From NCBI GenBank assembly GCA_034520215.1, contig JAXHNR010000001.1, forward strand, positions 186,001 through 250,000: 64,000 nt of DNA. The letters run 5' to 3'. The position numbers and the translations under genes are program-made. The stretch comes from Candidatus Krumholzibacteriota bacterium (GTDB lineage Bacteria; Krumholzibacteriota; Krumholzibacteriia; Krumholzibacteriales; WJIX01). Positions within the stretch are counted from its first letter, which is position 1. Every line of letters starts with the position of its first letter. Shown here piece by piece: positions 7,977 to 15,627 of the stretch. The notes beneath the pieces are model-generated. The model worked only from the letters and a program-made list of their open reading frames with translations, made no database searches and was not told where the DNA came from.

Positions 7977-8069
7977 TACCGCCTCCTTATTTTTTAAATT
8001 GCTTAAGCCCCACTTTTTTCTTATAACTGTAAAGCATTTTACCTAAATTGATCAATTATAGTCAAGGGT

Positions 8070-8375
8070 GGAGTTTCCCCAATTTTTATAACCTATAAGG
8101 TAGTCGATGATTTGTAACAGTATGCGGCTGATTGATATTTTCAAAATCGTGGTCGATTTCCCCGGCGAGGTAATCGCACGCTCTGCGCCTCGGGTTCGCT
8201 CTTTCTGCCCCTTCGGGCCAGAAATCCTTGCCCGCTCGCCACTCGGCGAGGGTTTTGAAAATATCAATCAGCCGCCTTAAATAACGTTGATGGACTTATT
8301 ACAGTTGTTTTTCCCTGTAACTGATTCTCAATCCATAATTTAGTAGATTCATTGTTAAATTTTTGGGAAAAGTCC
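8070..8375 (+). mobile_element. Cloverleaf MITE-like element, copy B (306 bp)
   Basis: Outer left end GGAGTTTCCCCAATTTTT starts at 8070. The right end reads AAATTTTTGGGAAAAGTCC to about 8375, the imperfect complement. The closing stem is 8123-8145 with 8253-8275. H1 (8154-8161/8169-8176, loop CCGGCGA) differs from copy A by a paired A-T to G-C change and one T-T mismatch. H2 and H3 are identical to copy A. A target duplication is not convincing here (ATTATAGT before, ATTATAAT after). The copy lies between mscS and the Rrf2 gene and ends 18 bases before that gene's -35 box. The remaining bases 7977-8069 hold nothing I recognise. Confidence 0.85.
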
Positions 8376-8393
8376 TATTATAATATTTTGGGC

Positions 8394-8429
8394 TTGACAC
8401 CAAAGAGGTAAACAGGTATCATAATACCT
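8394..8429 (+). promoter_or_regulatory. Promoter with overlapping perfect palindromic operator (Rrf2 gene)
   Basis: TTGACA at 8394-8399, a 17-base spacer and TATCAT at 8417-8422 form a strong sigma-70 promoter. The perfect palindrome AGGTAT-CATA-ATACCT (8414-8429) covers the -10 box, so a dimeric repressor bound there would block RNA polymerase. The natural candidate is the Rrf2 protein encoded 30 bases downstream, giving negative autoregulation. This assignment is inference from position. Confidence 0.7.
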
Positions 8430-8458
8430 AAATATAGTTTCTCCTTAGAAGGGATAAA

Positions 8459-8872
8459 ATGAATAGTCTGATAGATATATCTGGAGGCGCTTTTCTGGCG
8501 TTACACAGTCTGGCTTTAATGGCGGCGCGAGAACCCGAAAAAATAAATTTAAAAACGATCTCGGACCGTCTTGATGTTTCAGAAGCTCATCTTGCCAAGG
8601 TAATGCAGAGATTAAGCAAAGCGGGATTTGTAAGTTCTTACAGGGGGCCTGCCGGGGGTTTCACACTTAATAAGCCAACAGACGAAATCAGTCTGCTTGA
8701 TATTTATGAGTGTATAGAAGGAAAAGTAGAACTCGGTGATTGTCCTCTGGGGAGGGGAAAATGTATTTTTAAGAGGTGCATTTTCAGTGATTCCTTAAGC
8801 AGAATTTCAAAAGAAATCTATAATACTTTACGCAGGTTGAAACTTGCGAATTTCTCGGACAAATTGGAGTGA
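8459..8872 (+). CDS. Rrf2-family Fe-S transcription regulator (NsrR/IscR-like)
   Basis: The 137-residue protein has the N-terminal winged helix of the Rrf2 family. The recognition region reads ISDRLDVSEAHLAKVMQRLSKAGFV, followed by the wing SYRGPAGGFTL. Three clustered cysteines, C95, C102 and C107 in GDCPLGRGKCIFKRC, are the expected [2Fe-2S] or [4Fe-4S] ligands, and a fourth (C85) lies nearby. The next gene is hcp (hydroxylamine/NO detoxification), which NsrR regulates in many bacteria. A nitric-oxide- or redox-sensing role is therefore likely. The 99-base gap to hcp could be read through or hold a separate promoter. The start ATG follows AGAAGGGATAAA. Confidence 0.9.
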   Translation: MNSLIDISGGAFLALHSLALMAAREPEKINLKTISDRLDVSEAHLAKVMQRLSKAGFVSSYRGPAGGFTLNKPTDEISLLDIYECIEGKVELGDCPLGRGKCIFKRCIFSDSLSRISKEIYNTLRRLKLANFSDKLE

Positions 8873-8971
8873 TAAAAGGTGGAATTAAGATCGAATAAAA
8901 GGCCGGTCGAAAAGGATATAAATTATTTATAAAATTGTGCAGGGGAACTAATCAGAAAAAGGAGGCGGATT

Positions 8972-10597
8972 ATGAGTATGTTTTGTTTTCAATGTCAGGA
9001 AACAGCTAAAATGGAGGGCTGCGCCGTCAGGGGGGTCTGCGGAAAGAAAGAGGATACCGCAAATCTTCAGGATCTGTTAATTTACGTTTTAAAAGGTATT
9101 TCCGTAGTGGCTGAATCTGCCGGTAATGTTGACAGGGAAACCGGGCGTTTTGTTTCCAGGAGTCTTTTTGCGACAATTACCAACGCTAATTTTAATAACG
9201 ACGATTTCGTAAGGCTTATCACCGAAGGGTTGAAACTGAGGGATGAGCTTAAGAAAAAATATGAGATAAAGGGAGACCTTCATGATTCAGCTGTCTGGTA
9301 TGCCGACGATATAGAAGGATTTGAGAAAAAAGCCAAGGAAGTAGGAGTCCTTTCTACAAGCGGCGAAGATGCAAGATCTCTGAGGGAATTGCTTGTGTAT
9401 GGAGTAAAAGGGATAGCGGCATACGCGGATCACGCGGCGATTCTTAACATGGAAGATGATACTATATATGAGTTTATGATAGAAGCACTGGCATCTACGA
9501 CAAAGAACCTTGATACGGGCGAAATGGTTGCCGAAGTATTGAAGGCCGGAGATGTCGCGGTCAAAACGATGGCTCTGCTAGATAGTGCCAATACCAGCGA
9601 ATACGGCAATCCCGAAATTACAGAAGTAAATATCGGCGTCAGTGATAAGCCGGGTATTCTTATATCCGGACATGATCTTAAGGATATGGAAGAATTGTTG
9701 AAACAAACTGAAGGCACAGGAGTTGATGTATATACTCACGGTGAAATGCTGCCCGCGAACTACTATCCGAAGTTCAAGAAATACGATCATTTCATTGGAA
9801 ATTACGGGGGATCCTGGTGGAAGCAGAAAGATGAATTTGAAAAATTCAACGGCCCCGTTTTAATGACCACAAATTGTCTGGTACCGCCCGGAGAATCTTA
9901 TAAAGATAGGGTTTTTACTACGGGCCAGGCGGGATTTCCCGGGTTGAAACATATACTTGACAGAAAACCCGGAAGTGAAAAGGATTTTTCAGAAATCATC
10001 GAAATGGCTAAGGATTGTGAGGCGCCTGTTGAGATTGAGACAGGAACGATTACAGGCGGTTTTGCTCATAATCAGGTTCTAAAGCTTGCCGACAAGATCG
10101 TAGGCGCCGTCAAGTCGGGGGCTATTAAAAGATTTGTTGTAATGGGTGGATGTGACGGAAGACACGCGAGCCGCAATTATTTTACGGATGTAGCCAGAGA
10201 ACTTCCCGGTGATACTGTTATTCTCACCGCGGGGTGCGCCAAATACAGATATAACAAGCTCGACCTCGGCGATATCGGCGGAATCCCCAGAGTCCTCGAT
10301 GCCGGTCAGTGCAATGACAGTTACTCTCTGGCTGTCATAGCTTTGAAATTAAAGGAGGTATTTGGGCTCGACGACATAAATGAACTGCCGATATCATTTG
10401 ATATCGCGTGGTATGAGCAGAAAGCTGTGACTGTACTTCTGGCTCTGCTGTCTCTGGGAGTAAAAGGTATACGCTTAGGTCCTACTCTCCCCGCCTTTTT
10501 ATCACAAAATGTATTACAGGTACTGGTGGATAAATTTGATATTAAGCCCGTCGGGGAAGTAAAAGAGGATATTGAGGCTATGATGGCCGGCAAGTAG
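8972..10597 (+). CDS. hcp: Hydroxylamine reductase / hybrid cluster protein
   Basis: The 541-residue protein carries the N-terminal cluster motif C5-x2-C8-x8-C17-x5-C23 ([19 protein letters not shown]). That spacing is of the class found in strict anaerobes, which binds a [4Fe-4S] cluster. Hybrid-cluster ligands are visible later in [47 protein letters not shown] and AGQCNDSYS. The enzyme reduces hydroxylamine and, in current views, NO, using a low-potential donor. It lies behind an Rrf2 regulator and before the PerR-fprA genes, consistent with nitrosative-stress defence. ATG has a strong AAAAAGGAGGCGG site. The sequence is full length with no missing key residues that I can see. Confidence 0.96.
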   Translation: MSMFCFQCQETAKMEGCAVRGVCGKKEDTANLQDLLIYVLKGISVVAESAGNVDRETGRFVSRSLFATITNANFNNDDFVRLITEGLKLRDELKKKYEIKGDLHDSAVWYADDIEGFEKKAKEVGVLSTSGEDARSLRELLVYGVKGIAAYADHAAILNMEDDTIYEFMIEALASTTKNLDTGEMVAEVLKAGDVAVKTMALLDSANTSEYGNPEITEVNIGVSDKPGILISGHDLKDMEELLKQTEGTGVDVYTHGEMLPANYYPKFKKYDHFIGNYGGSWWKQKDEFEKFNGPVLMTTNCLVPPGESYKDRVFTTGQAGFPGLKHILDRKPGSEKDFSEIIEMAKDCEAPVEIETGTITGGFAHNQVLKLADKIVGAVKSGAIKRFVVMGGCDGRHASRNYFTDVARELPGDTVILTAGCAKYRYNKLDLGDIGGIPRVLDAGQCNDSYSLAVIALKLKEVFGLDDINELPISFDIAWYEQKAVTVLLALLSLGVKGIRLGPTLPAFLSQNVLQVLVDKFDIKPVGEVKEDIEAMMAGK

Positions 10598-10696
10598 CAG
10601 TAATCTGATTTATGGTAATTCCTGCTCTGTACGGGAAAGTTGAGTTATCATCTTATATTTTTCTATTTATCAGGTGATGTTCCGCTAATAACACGA

Positions 10697-10773
10697 AGGG
10701 AAGATCTTACTCGGAAACCTGAAGGTGAACTGATTTTAGATGGATCCAATGTATCGGGAATTTGATCTTCCCT
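10697..10773. other. Long-loop inverted repeat in the hcp-perR gap
   Basis: AGGGAAGATC (10697-10706) and GATCTTCCCT (10764-10773) are perfect 10-base complements 57 bases apart. They lie within the 337-base gap between hcp and perR. No T-run follows, so it is not a simple terminator. The rest of 10598-10868 shows no reading frame or other motif that I can support. Confidence 0.45.
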
Positions 10774-10868
10774 GAATTGCCGCCGGCTATGCTAAAGCGT
10801 AATTATTTACTATCAAAATAGTTTACGAGTTTAATAAATATTATTTTAAGTAATTCCGGAGAATAACC

Positions 10869-10905
10869 TTGACATTGAATTAATATATAATTATAATCAT
10901 TACAA
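10869..10905 (+). promoter_or_regulatory. Consensus promoter with overlapping PerR box
   Basis: TTGACA (10869-10874), 17 bases, then TATAAT (10892-10897) is a full-consensus sigma-70 promoter. TTATAATCATTACAA at 10891-10905 matches the Bacillus PerR box TTATAATnATTATAA at all but one position and covers the -10 box. The gene 30 bases downstream encodes a Fur/PerR protein, so autoregulation of the operon by metal/peroxide is expected. Confidence 0.8.
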
Positions 10906-10934
10906 ATTTAGAATGGTTTAAAAGCAGGTGTTCA

Positions 10935-11360
10935 ATGGGTAAGATAAAGAGTTTTCTTGAAAAAGAGTGTGTCTCTCTCACACCGCAGAGACTGGCTATT
11001 ATAGAATTTCTTGAGGGGAATGAATCCCACCCGACCGTGGATGAAATATACACTAACGTAAAATCACTGTACCCGACAATATCAAAAGCTACAGTATATT
11101 CCGTGCTTGAACTTCTAAGCGACCTGGGAGTCATAAAAGAACTGTCCATAAGAAAGCGGGGCGAGGCCTGTTTCGACCCATCAACTGTTTTGCATCATCA
11201 TTTCCACTGCAGAAAATGCGACACTGTAATAGATATTGACGTTGACTCATACGATGAATCTACTATACTCGATACAGTGGACTCTCTAGGGCATAAAGTT
11301 GAAGATATCCAGCTGTATATTTACGGGATCTGCAGGGACTGCATTGACAAGAATACTTAA
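10935..11360 (+). CDS. perR: Fur-family peroxide/metal regulator, PerR-like
   Basis: The 141-residue protein has the Fur fold. A winged helix comes first, with LTPQRLAIIEFLEGNESHPTVDEIY and ISKATVYSVLELLSDLGV. The dimerisation domain follows, with LHHHFHCRKCDTVIDID and the second CxxC in GICRDCIDK. The two CxxC pairs form the structural zinc site. The HHHFH segment supplies metal-sensing histidines as in PerR. Its promoter carries a near-perfect PerR box. It heads a run with fprA (21 bases downstream), desulfoferrodoxin and rubrerythrin, a typical PerR target set in anaerobes. Fur or Zur is less likely given box and context. Confidence 0.9.
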   Translation: MGKIKSFLEKECVSLTPQRLAIIEFLEGNESHPTVDEIYTNVKSLYPTISKATVYSVLELLSDLGVIKELSIRKRGEACFDPSTVLHHHFHCRKCDTVIDIDVDSYDESTILDTVDSLGHKVEDIQLYIYGICRDCIDKNT

Positions 11361-11381
11361 CAGATATTTCGGAGGCGGAAA

Positions 11382-12572
11382 TTGAAGAGAACAGAACTCA
11401 AAAAAGGTATTTACTGGGTAGGCGGGATAGACTGGAAATTGAAGAATTTTCACGGTTACCTGACTCAGCGGGGTTCCACATATAACGCCTATCTTATAGT
11501 CGACAGGAAAATAGTGCTCGTTGACACCGTGAAACATTATCTCTTTGATGAAATGCTAACGCGGGTAGGGGAGATAGTTGATCCGGCAGATATCGATTAT
11601 ATTGTTTCGAATCATGTTGAGATGGATCACAGCGGCTCTATCCCCGCTGTCCTTAATATCGCTCCCGAGGCAAAGGTGATAACTTCGACGAGGGGTGAGA
11701 AGGGTCTGCGTAAACATTACGGCAGCGATATTGACCTTACGGTTGTAGAGTCCGGTGAAAGCCTTGATATCGGAGAGAGAACCCTAAGCTTTACTCATAC
11801 ACCTATGGTTCACTGGCCCGATAACATGGTTACATATATACCTGAAGATAAGATTCTGTTATCAAACGACGCGTTCGGACAGCACATAGCTTCCTCTGAG
11901 AGATTCGATGATGAAATAGAGTTGGGTATAGCGATGGAGGAAGCGGCGAAGTACTACGCTAACATTGTGATGCCTTACTCGGCGCAGGTTAAAAAAGCTC
12001 TGGAAGCCCTTTCCGGCTTAGATATAGAGATGATAGCGCCGAGCCACGGGATTATCTGGCGTAAGGGAGTTGACCGTATTCTCGATGAATACAAAAAATG
12101 GTCGAACTCCGAATCATCATCTAAAAAGGGGTTGATCGTTTACGATACGATGTGGGGTTCGACTGAAAAAATCGCTTACGCTCTCTCGGAAGGTATGGAA
12201 GAGGAGGGTGTTGATGCGACTTTAAGGAGTTTGAAGCACCACAATATCTCTGATATTATGACGGAAGTTCTCCGGTCCCGTTTCATTATGATAGGTTCAC
12301 CTACTCTGAATAACGGAATGCTCCCCTCTGTAGGTGAGTTTCTTACGTATCTCAAGGGACTGAGACCGGCGGAGAAGACCGGCCTCGCGTTTGGTTCTTA
12401 CGGCTGGGGAGGTCAGGCTGCCGGAGAAATAGAAGAGGTCTTAAAGAAGCTCAAATGGGAATTACCCTTAGATAAAATAAATATAAATTATATTCCGGAT
12501 GCTGAAAAGCTGGAGGAAGTTAAAAAAGCCGGAAGCGAATTTGTAACTCTCAGTAAGCAGGGGAGCCGATGA
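11382..12572 (+). CDS. fprA: Flavodiiron protein (FprA-type O2/NO reductase)
   Basis: The 396-residue protein has an N-terminal metallo-beta-lactamase-like diiron domain and a C-terminal flavodoxin domain from about residue 250 (KKGLIVYDTMWGSTEKIA). The diiron ligands H78, E80, D82 and H83 are visible in SNHVEMDHSG, and APSHGIIWR supplies a late histidine. The enzyme reduces oxygen to water or NO to N2O, fed by rubredoxin or a flavoredoxin. Both partners are encoded at 13974 and 14678. The start is TTG at 11382 after GGAGGCGGAAA; no ATG fits. No extra C-terminal domain is present, so this is class A. It is probably co-transcribed from the PerR-box promoter. Confidence 0.95.
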   Translation: MKRTELKKGIYWVGGIDWKLKNFHGYLTQRGSTYNAYLIVDRKIVLVDTVKHYLFDEMLTRVGEIVDPADIDYIVSNHVEMDHSGSIPAVLNIAPEAKVITSTRGEKGLRKHYGSDIDLTVVESGESLDIGERTLSFTHTPMVHWPDNMVTYIPEDKILLSNDAFGQHIASSERFDDEIELGIAMEEAAKYYANIVMPYSAQVKKALEALSGLDIEMIAPSHGIIWRKGVDRILDEYKKWSNSESSSKKGLIVYDTMWGSTEKIAYALSEGMEEEGVDATLRSLKHHNISDIMTEVLRSRFIMIGSPTLNNGMLPSVGEFLTYLKGLRPAEKTGLAFGSYGWGGQAAGEIEEVLKKLKWELPLDKININYIPDAEKLEEVKKAGSEFVTLSKQGSR

Positions 12573-12611
12573 TCTTCCCTATAAATTATACAGGAAAGAA
12601 GGAGGTATTAA

Positions 12612-13001
12612 ATGGCGGCGAGAATGGAAGTATACGAATGCAACATATGCGGAAATATCGTTGAAGTTCTTCACGGAGGAAAAGGAGAGCTGGTTTGCTG
12701 CGGCGAGCCTATGGAGCTTCTTGAGGAGCAGACAGCTGACTGGAAAAACGAGAAGCATGTACCGGTGATTGAAAAAGACGGAGATAGTATAAAGGTGACA
12801 GTAGGAAGCACTCCTCACCCCATGACAGAAGAACATCACATAGAATGGATAGAAATTTCCAGTGACGCGGGCAGGGTATATCGTAAATATCTTAAACCCG
12901 GTTCAGAACCCGGAACACATTTTATAGTCTGTGAGGAATGCTCCGAAGGCCTTAAGGCTCGTGAATTCTGTAATATTCACAAACTGTGGGCTACTGAGTA
13001 G
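12612..13001 (+). CDS. dfx: Desulfoferrodoxin (2Fe superoxide reductase)
   Basis: The 129-residue protein reduces superoxide to peroxide without making oxygen. The N-terminal desulforedoxin domain has the Fe(SCys)4 ligands C10, C13, C29 and C30 (CNICG...CCGEPM). The catalytic domain has E47 and H49 (EKH), H69 (TPHP), H75 (EEHH), C120 and H123 (EFCNIH), the complete set for the square-pyramidal iron site. Length and spacing match class I enzymes of sulfate reducers. ATG follows AAGGAGGTATTAA, 39 bases after fprA, so it is part of the PerR operon. The peroxide made here is the substrate of the rubrerythrin next door. Confidence 0.96.
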   Translation: MAARMEVYECNICGNIVEVLHGGKGELVCCGEPMELLEEQTADWKNEKHVPVIEKDGDSIKVTVGSTPHPMTEEHHIEWIEISSDAGRVYRKYLKPGSEPGTHFIVCEECSEGLKAREFCNIHKLWATE

Positions 13002-13064
13002 AAACAGAAAAATTATTATATGAAGTTAGAAAACAGGAAGAGAGTAAACTGGGGAGGTTAACCG

Positions 13065-13640
13065 ATGGCATCCCTTAAGGGAACTGAAACTGAAAAGAAT
13101 CTTTTAACGGCATTCGCAGGAGAATCACAGGCGAGGAACCGTTACGATTATTTTGCCTCAAAAGCCAAAAAGGAAGGGTACGTGCAAATTTCCAATATAT
13201 TTATGGAAACGGCGCGCAATGAAAAAGAACATGCCAAAAGGCTTTTTAAATTTTTAGAAGGGGGCGAAGTTACTATAGAAGCCGGATATCCCGCCGGAAT
13301 TATCGGATGCACCACTGAGAATCTTAAGGCGGCCGCTGAAGGCGAGAATTACGAACATACTGAGATGTACCCCGAATTCGCCAAGACTGCAGAAGAGGAA
13401 GGGTTCGGTAAAATAGCAGAAGTCTTCCGCAGGATAGCGGTAGCAGAGAAACAGCACGAAAAACGCTATCTGGATCTGCTTGAAAACATAGAAAAGAAAA
13501 GGGTGTTTAAGAGAGAAGAACCTCAAAGATGGAAATGTGATAACTGCGGATATATTCATGAGGGAACTGAAGCGCCGGATGTATGTCCCGCTTGCGATCA
13601 TCCCAGGGCACATTTTGAGATACTCGGAGAAAATTACTGA
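13065..13640 (+). CDS. rbr: Rubrerythrin
   Basis: The 191-residue classical rubrerythrin combines an N-terminal ferritin-like diiron domain with a C-terminal rubredoxin domain. The diiron domain has [34 protein letters not shown] and AEKQHEKRY. The rubredoxin domain is [12 protein letters not shown] with VCPACDHP. It is an NADH-linked peroxidase working with rubredoxin partners in the cytoplasm of anaerobes. It follows dfx by 63 bases with GGGGAGG before ATG. The gene order superoxide reductase then peroxide reductase fits a two-step detoxification chain. All ligand motifs appear intact. Confidence 0.96.
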   Translation: MASLKGTETEKNLLTAFAGESQARNRYDYFASKAKKEGYVQISNIFMETARNEKEHAKRLFKFLEGGEVTIEAGYPAGIIGCTTENLKAAAEGENYEHTEMYPEFAKTAEEEGFGKIAEVFRRIAVAEKQHEKRYLDLLENIEKKRVFKREEPQRWKCDNCGYIHEGTEAPDVCPACDHPRAHFEILGENY

Positions 13641-13711
13641 TTTCACTCTTAATACCTTTTAAGTGAAAGGCTCTTTTAAAGATATGTGAAACAGGAAAAC
13701 AAAACAGAAGT

Positions 13712-13802
13712 GGAGCGATCGTATAAGGAGCAACAGAATGACATCAATCATCTATAGATATACACCCTTGGAGACTGCATGAATCCCTTTAACGATCGCT
13801 CC
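13712..13802. other. Long-loop inverted repeat between rbr and the flavoredoxin gene
   Basis: GGAGCGATCGTATAAGG (13712-13728) pairs with CCTTTAACGATCGCTCC (13786-13802). The first 11 bases pair perfectly and the stem extends with few mismatches. The loop is about 57 bases. It occupies the 333-base gap 13641-13973. The arm contains the palindrome CGATCG. There is no T-run after it, so it may be a small structured RNA, a short repeat element or an mRNA processing site. The rest of the gap shows nothing else. Confidence 0.45.
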
Positions 13803-13973
13803 CTTAACACAAAACAAGCTGTAAGGATATTCTAATAGAGGAAGGAACGGGAAGTCAACAGTTTTAAGGACAAAAAGTACAGGCTGTGTTAAATGCTTTA
13901 TTCAGAAGAGTAAAATCATTTATTTCTTGTTTTTGTTAGTGAAGGACCCGGAATCCCCTGATGGTGATAGACA

Positions 13974-14588
13974 ATGATAGCACAAAAATGGTTATGTGAA
14001 AAATGCGGTTATTCTGAAGTCGGGGTTTTTCCGCCGAAGAACTGTCCTGAATGCGGGGCCGGCAGAAAGTCCTTCAAACGGGAGAATGAATACGGATTCC
14101 CCGGAGAAGAAATTGACAATGTTGTGGCGGCATGCTGGAAGGTCAGTTATGGATTGTATATGGTCAGTTCCATAGACGGTGAGAAAATAAACGGACAGAT
14201 ATGCAACGCTTTCATGCAGATAACATCTGATCCGCCCCGTTTCGCTATAGGTATAAACCATCAAAATCTCACACATGAATATATTGAAAAAAGCGGAGTG
14301 TTCGCCGCCTCGATACTCGGAAAAGAAGATCAGAGAATAGTAAGAAGATTCGGGTACAGATCCGGAAGAGAGTTTGATAAATTCAAGGGCATATCCGTTG
14401 TCAAGGGAAGAACGGGATGTCCGGTTTTAAAAGATTCTCTGGGGTATATAGAATGCGAGCTTATCAAAGATTCTCAGATCGACGCGGGCACTCACAGCAT
14501 ATTTGTAGGTGATGTGGTGGGAGGTAAGGTTTTAAAGGATGAAGCGCCCATGACATACGAGTACTATCATAAGAACAAACAGCGTTAA
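13974..14588 (+). CDS. Flavin reductase-like flavoprotein with N-terminal rubredoxin-like domain
   Basis: The 204-residue protein begins with a rubredoxin-like knuckle, C8, C11, C24 and C27 (CEKCGY...NCPECG). A flavin-reductase/flavoredoxin domain follows from about residue 45, with the FMN-binding stretch GQICNAFMQITSDPPRFAIGI and GVFAASIL. It resembles the high-molecular-weight rubredoxin/NADH:rubredoxin oxidoreductase of acetogens, which feeds FprA. In that protein the rubredoxin domain is C-terminal, whereas here a shortened version is N-terminal. Predicted role is electron transfer from NAD(P)H to the flavodiiron protein and rubrerythrin. The ribosome site is weak. The gene may be transcribed apart from rbr because of the 333-base gap. 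Confidence 0.85.
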   Translation: MIAQKWLCEKCGYSEVGVFPPKNCPECGAGRKSFKRENEYGFPGEEIDNVVAACWKVSYGLYMVSSIDGEKINGQICNAFMQITSDPPRFAIGINHQNLTHEYIEKSGVFAASILGKEDQRIVRRFGYRSGREFDKFKGISVVKGRTGCPVLKDSLGYIECELIKDSQIDAGTHSIFVGDVVGGKVLKDEAPMTYEYYHKNKQR

Positions 14589-14677
14589 GAGCATTCGCCA
14601 GACGGAATAGGCCTTCAGGTATTTTATGGGTATGATCTTTAAAAAGGGAAGTTGTTCAAGTTAAGAAAGGAGAAAAA

Positions 14678-14836
14678 ATGGATAAGTGGGAATGCACGGT
14701 TTGTGGTTACATATATGATCCCGAAAAGGGAGATCCTGATAACGGAGTAGACCCTGGAACTCCCTTCGGAAAATTGCCCGAGGACTGGGTATGTCCGGAT
14801 TGCGGCGCGGGCAAGGATGAGTTTGAAAAGATCTAG
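14678..14836 (+). CDS. rub: Rubredoxin
   Basis: This 52-residue frame (ATG 14678, TAG 14834-14836) is a textbook rubredoxin. It has C6 and C9 in [12 protein letters not shown], the middle [13 protein letters not shown], and C39 and C42 in [14 protein letters not shown]. It carries single electrons to the flavodiiron protein, rubrerythrin and superoxide reductase encoded just upstream. The ribosome site AGAAAGGAG is strong. It lies 89 bases after the flavoredoxin-like gene and 61 bases before a ferritin-like gene on the same strand. Confidence 0.97.
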   Translation: MDKWECTVCGYIYDPEKGDPDNGVDPGTPFGKLPEDWVCPDCGAGKDEFEKI

Positions 14837-14897
14837 CGTCCAGCCGGAACTTTTATCTTGAGATTGTCAATTTATTTGATCGGAAGGAAGAATAAAG

Positions 14898-15389
14898 ATG
14901 GGCTCATTTTTTAATGCCGATGAAGTATTCGAAATGGCTATGGATATCGAAAAGAGCGGCGAATCGTACTATAGGAAAGCAGCCGGGAGAATGGAAAACC
15001 CGAAAGTAAAAGAGTTAATGGACTATCTCGCCGATGAAGAACAAAAACACCACCAGGTTTTTGCCGGACTCCGCGGATCTCTGCCGCAAAAATTAACTAC
15101 CCGCTCAATGCCTGATCCTGAAGACCAGGAGAGACTGTATCTAGACGCTCTGGTTAAATCAAGGCTTTTTACAGGTGATCAGGAAGCCGAGAGGGTCGCT
15201 GCGAGTATGGATGGAGAGTTAGAAGCTCTGAAAACGGCGTTGAATTTTGAAAAAGACACAATACTCTTTTTTATAGCCATGAAGGATATGACCCCTGAAA
15301 AGCTTGGCAGGGAGAAGATCGACTTATTGATAAACGAAGAGCATACTCACGTAGTAAAAATATCAAAAGAGATAAAAAACCTGACGTGA
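14898..15389 (+). CDS. Ferritin-like diiron protein
   Basis: The 163-residue protein has two ferritin-like helix pairs. MDIEKSGESYYRKAA and DEEQKHHQVF give the first ExxH set; LNFEKDTILFFIAM and NEEHTHVVK give the second. It is a third member of the rubrerythrin-like single-domain group in this window and lacks its own rubredoxin domain. The rubredoxin gene directly upstream is a plausible electron partner. It ends the plus-strand oxygen-defence run and is followed convergently by clpB. Predicted function is peroxide reduction or iron handling. Substrate is not determinable from sequence. Confidence 0.85.
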   Translation: MGSFFNADEVFEMAMDIEKSGESYYRKAAGRMENPKVKELMDYLADEEQKHHQVFAGLRGSLPQKLTTRSMPDPEDQERLYLDALVKSRLFTGDQEAERVAASMDGELEALKTALNFEKDTILFFIAMKDMTPEKLGREKIDLLINEEHTHVVKISKEIKNLT

Positions 15390-15580
15390 AATAAGCGAAA
15401 ATGCTTCCGTTTATCATTCGAAGGGAAAGAATTATTACGCTTTAGGGCTGACGGGTTTATTCATACCTGTCTTAAACTCTGTTTTTATCAGCACAACAGC
15501 TACTTAAAGATATGTAAGTAGAGAGGGTTTGAAGCGATTAAGCTGCAAAGGTTTGATAAATTTGGCTTATAATTTCTAAT

Positions 15581-15602
15581 CCCGCGGAAAGCAGTCCGCG
15601 GG
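15581..15602 (-). terminator. Hairpin downstream of clpB
   Basis: CCCGCGGA (15581-15588) and TCCGCGGG (15595-15602) form a perfect 8-bp GC stem 26 bases beyond the clpB stop. On the minus strand it is followed by ATTAGAAATT, a weak U tract. It may serve both convergent genes. The remainder of 15390-15580 shows nothing else. Confidence 0.45.
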
Positions 15603-15627
15603 CGGCAGCGCTGTAAAAAGGATGCTG

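Noticed and set aside
6668-8375. Composite transposon carrying mscS
   Set aside because: The flanking elements have no transposase and no common target duplication outside the pair. Direct flanking alone does not show that the segment moved as a unit.
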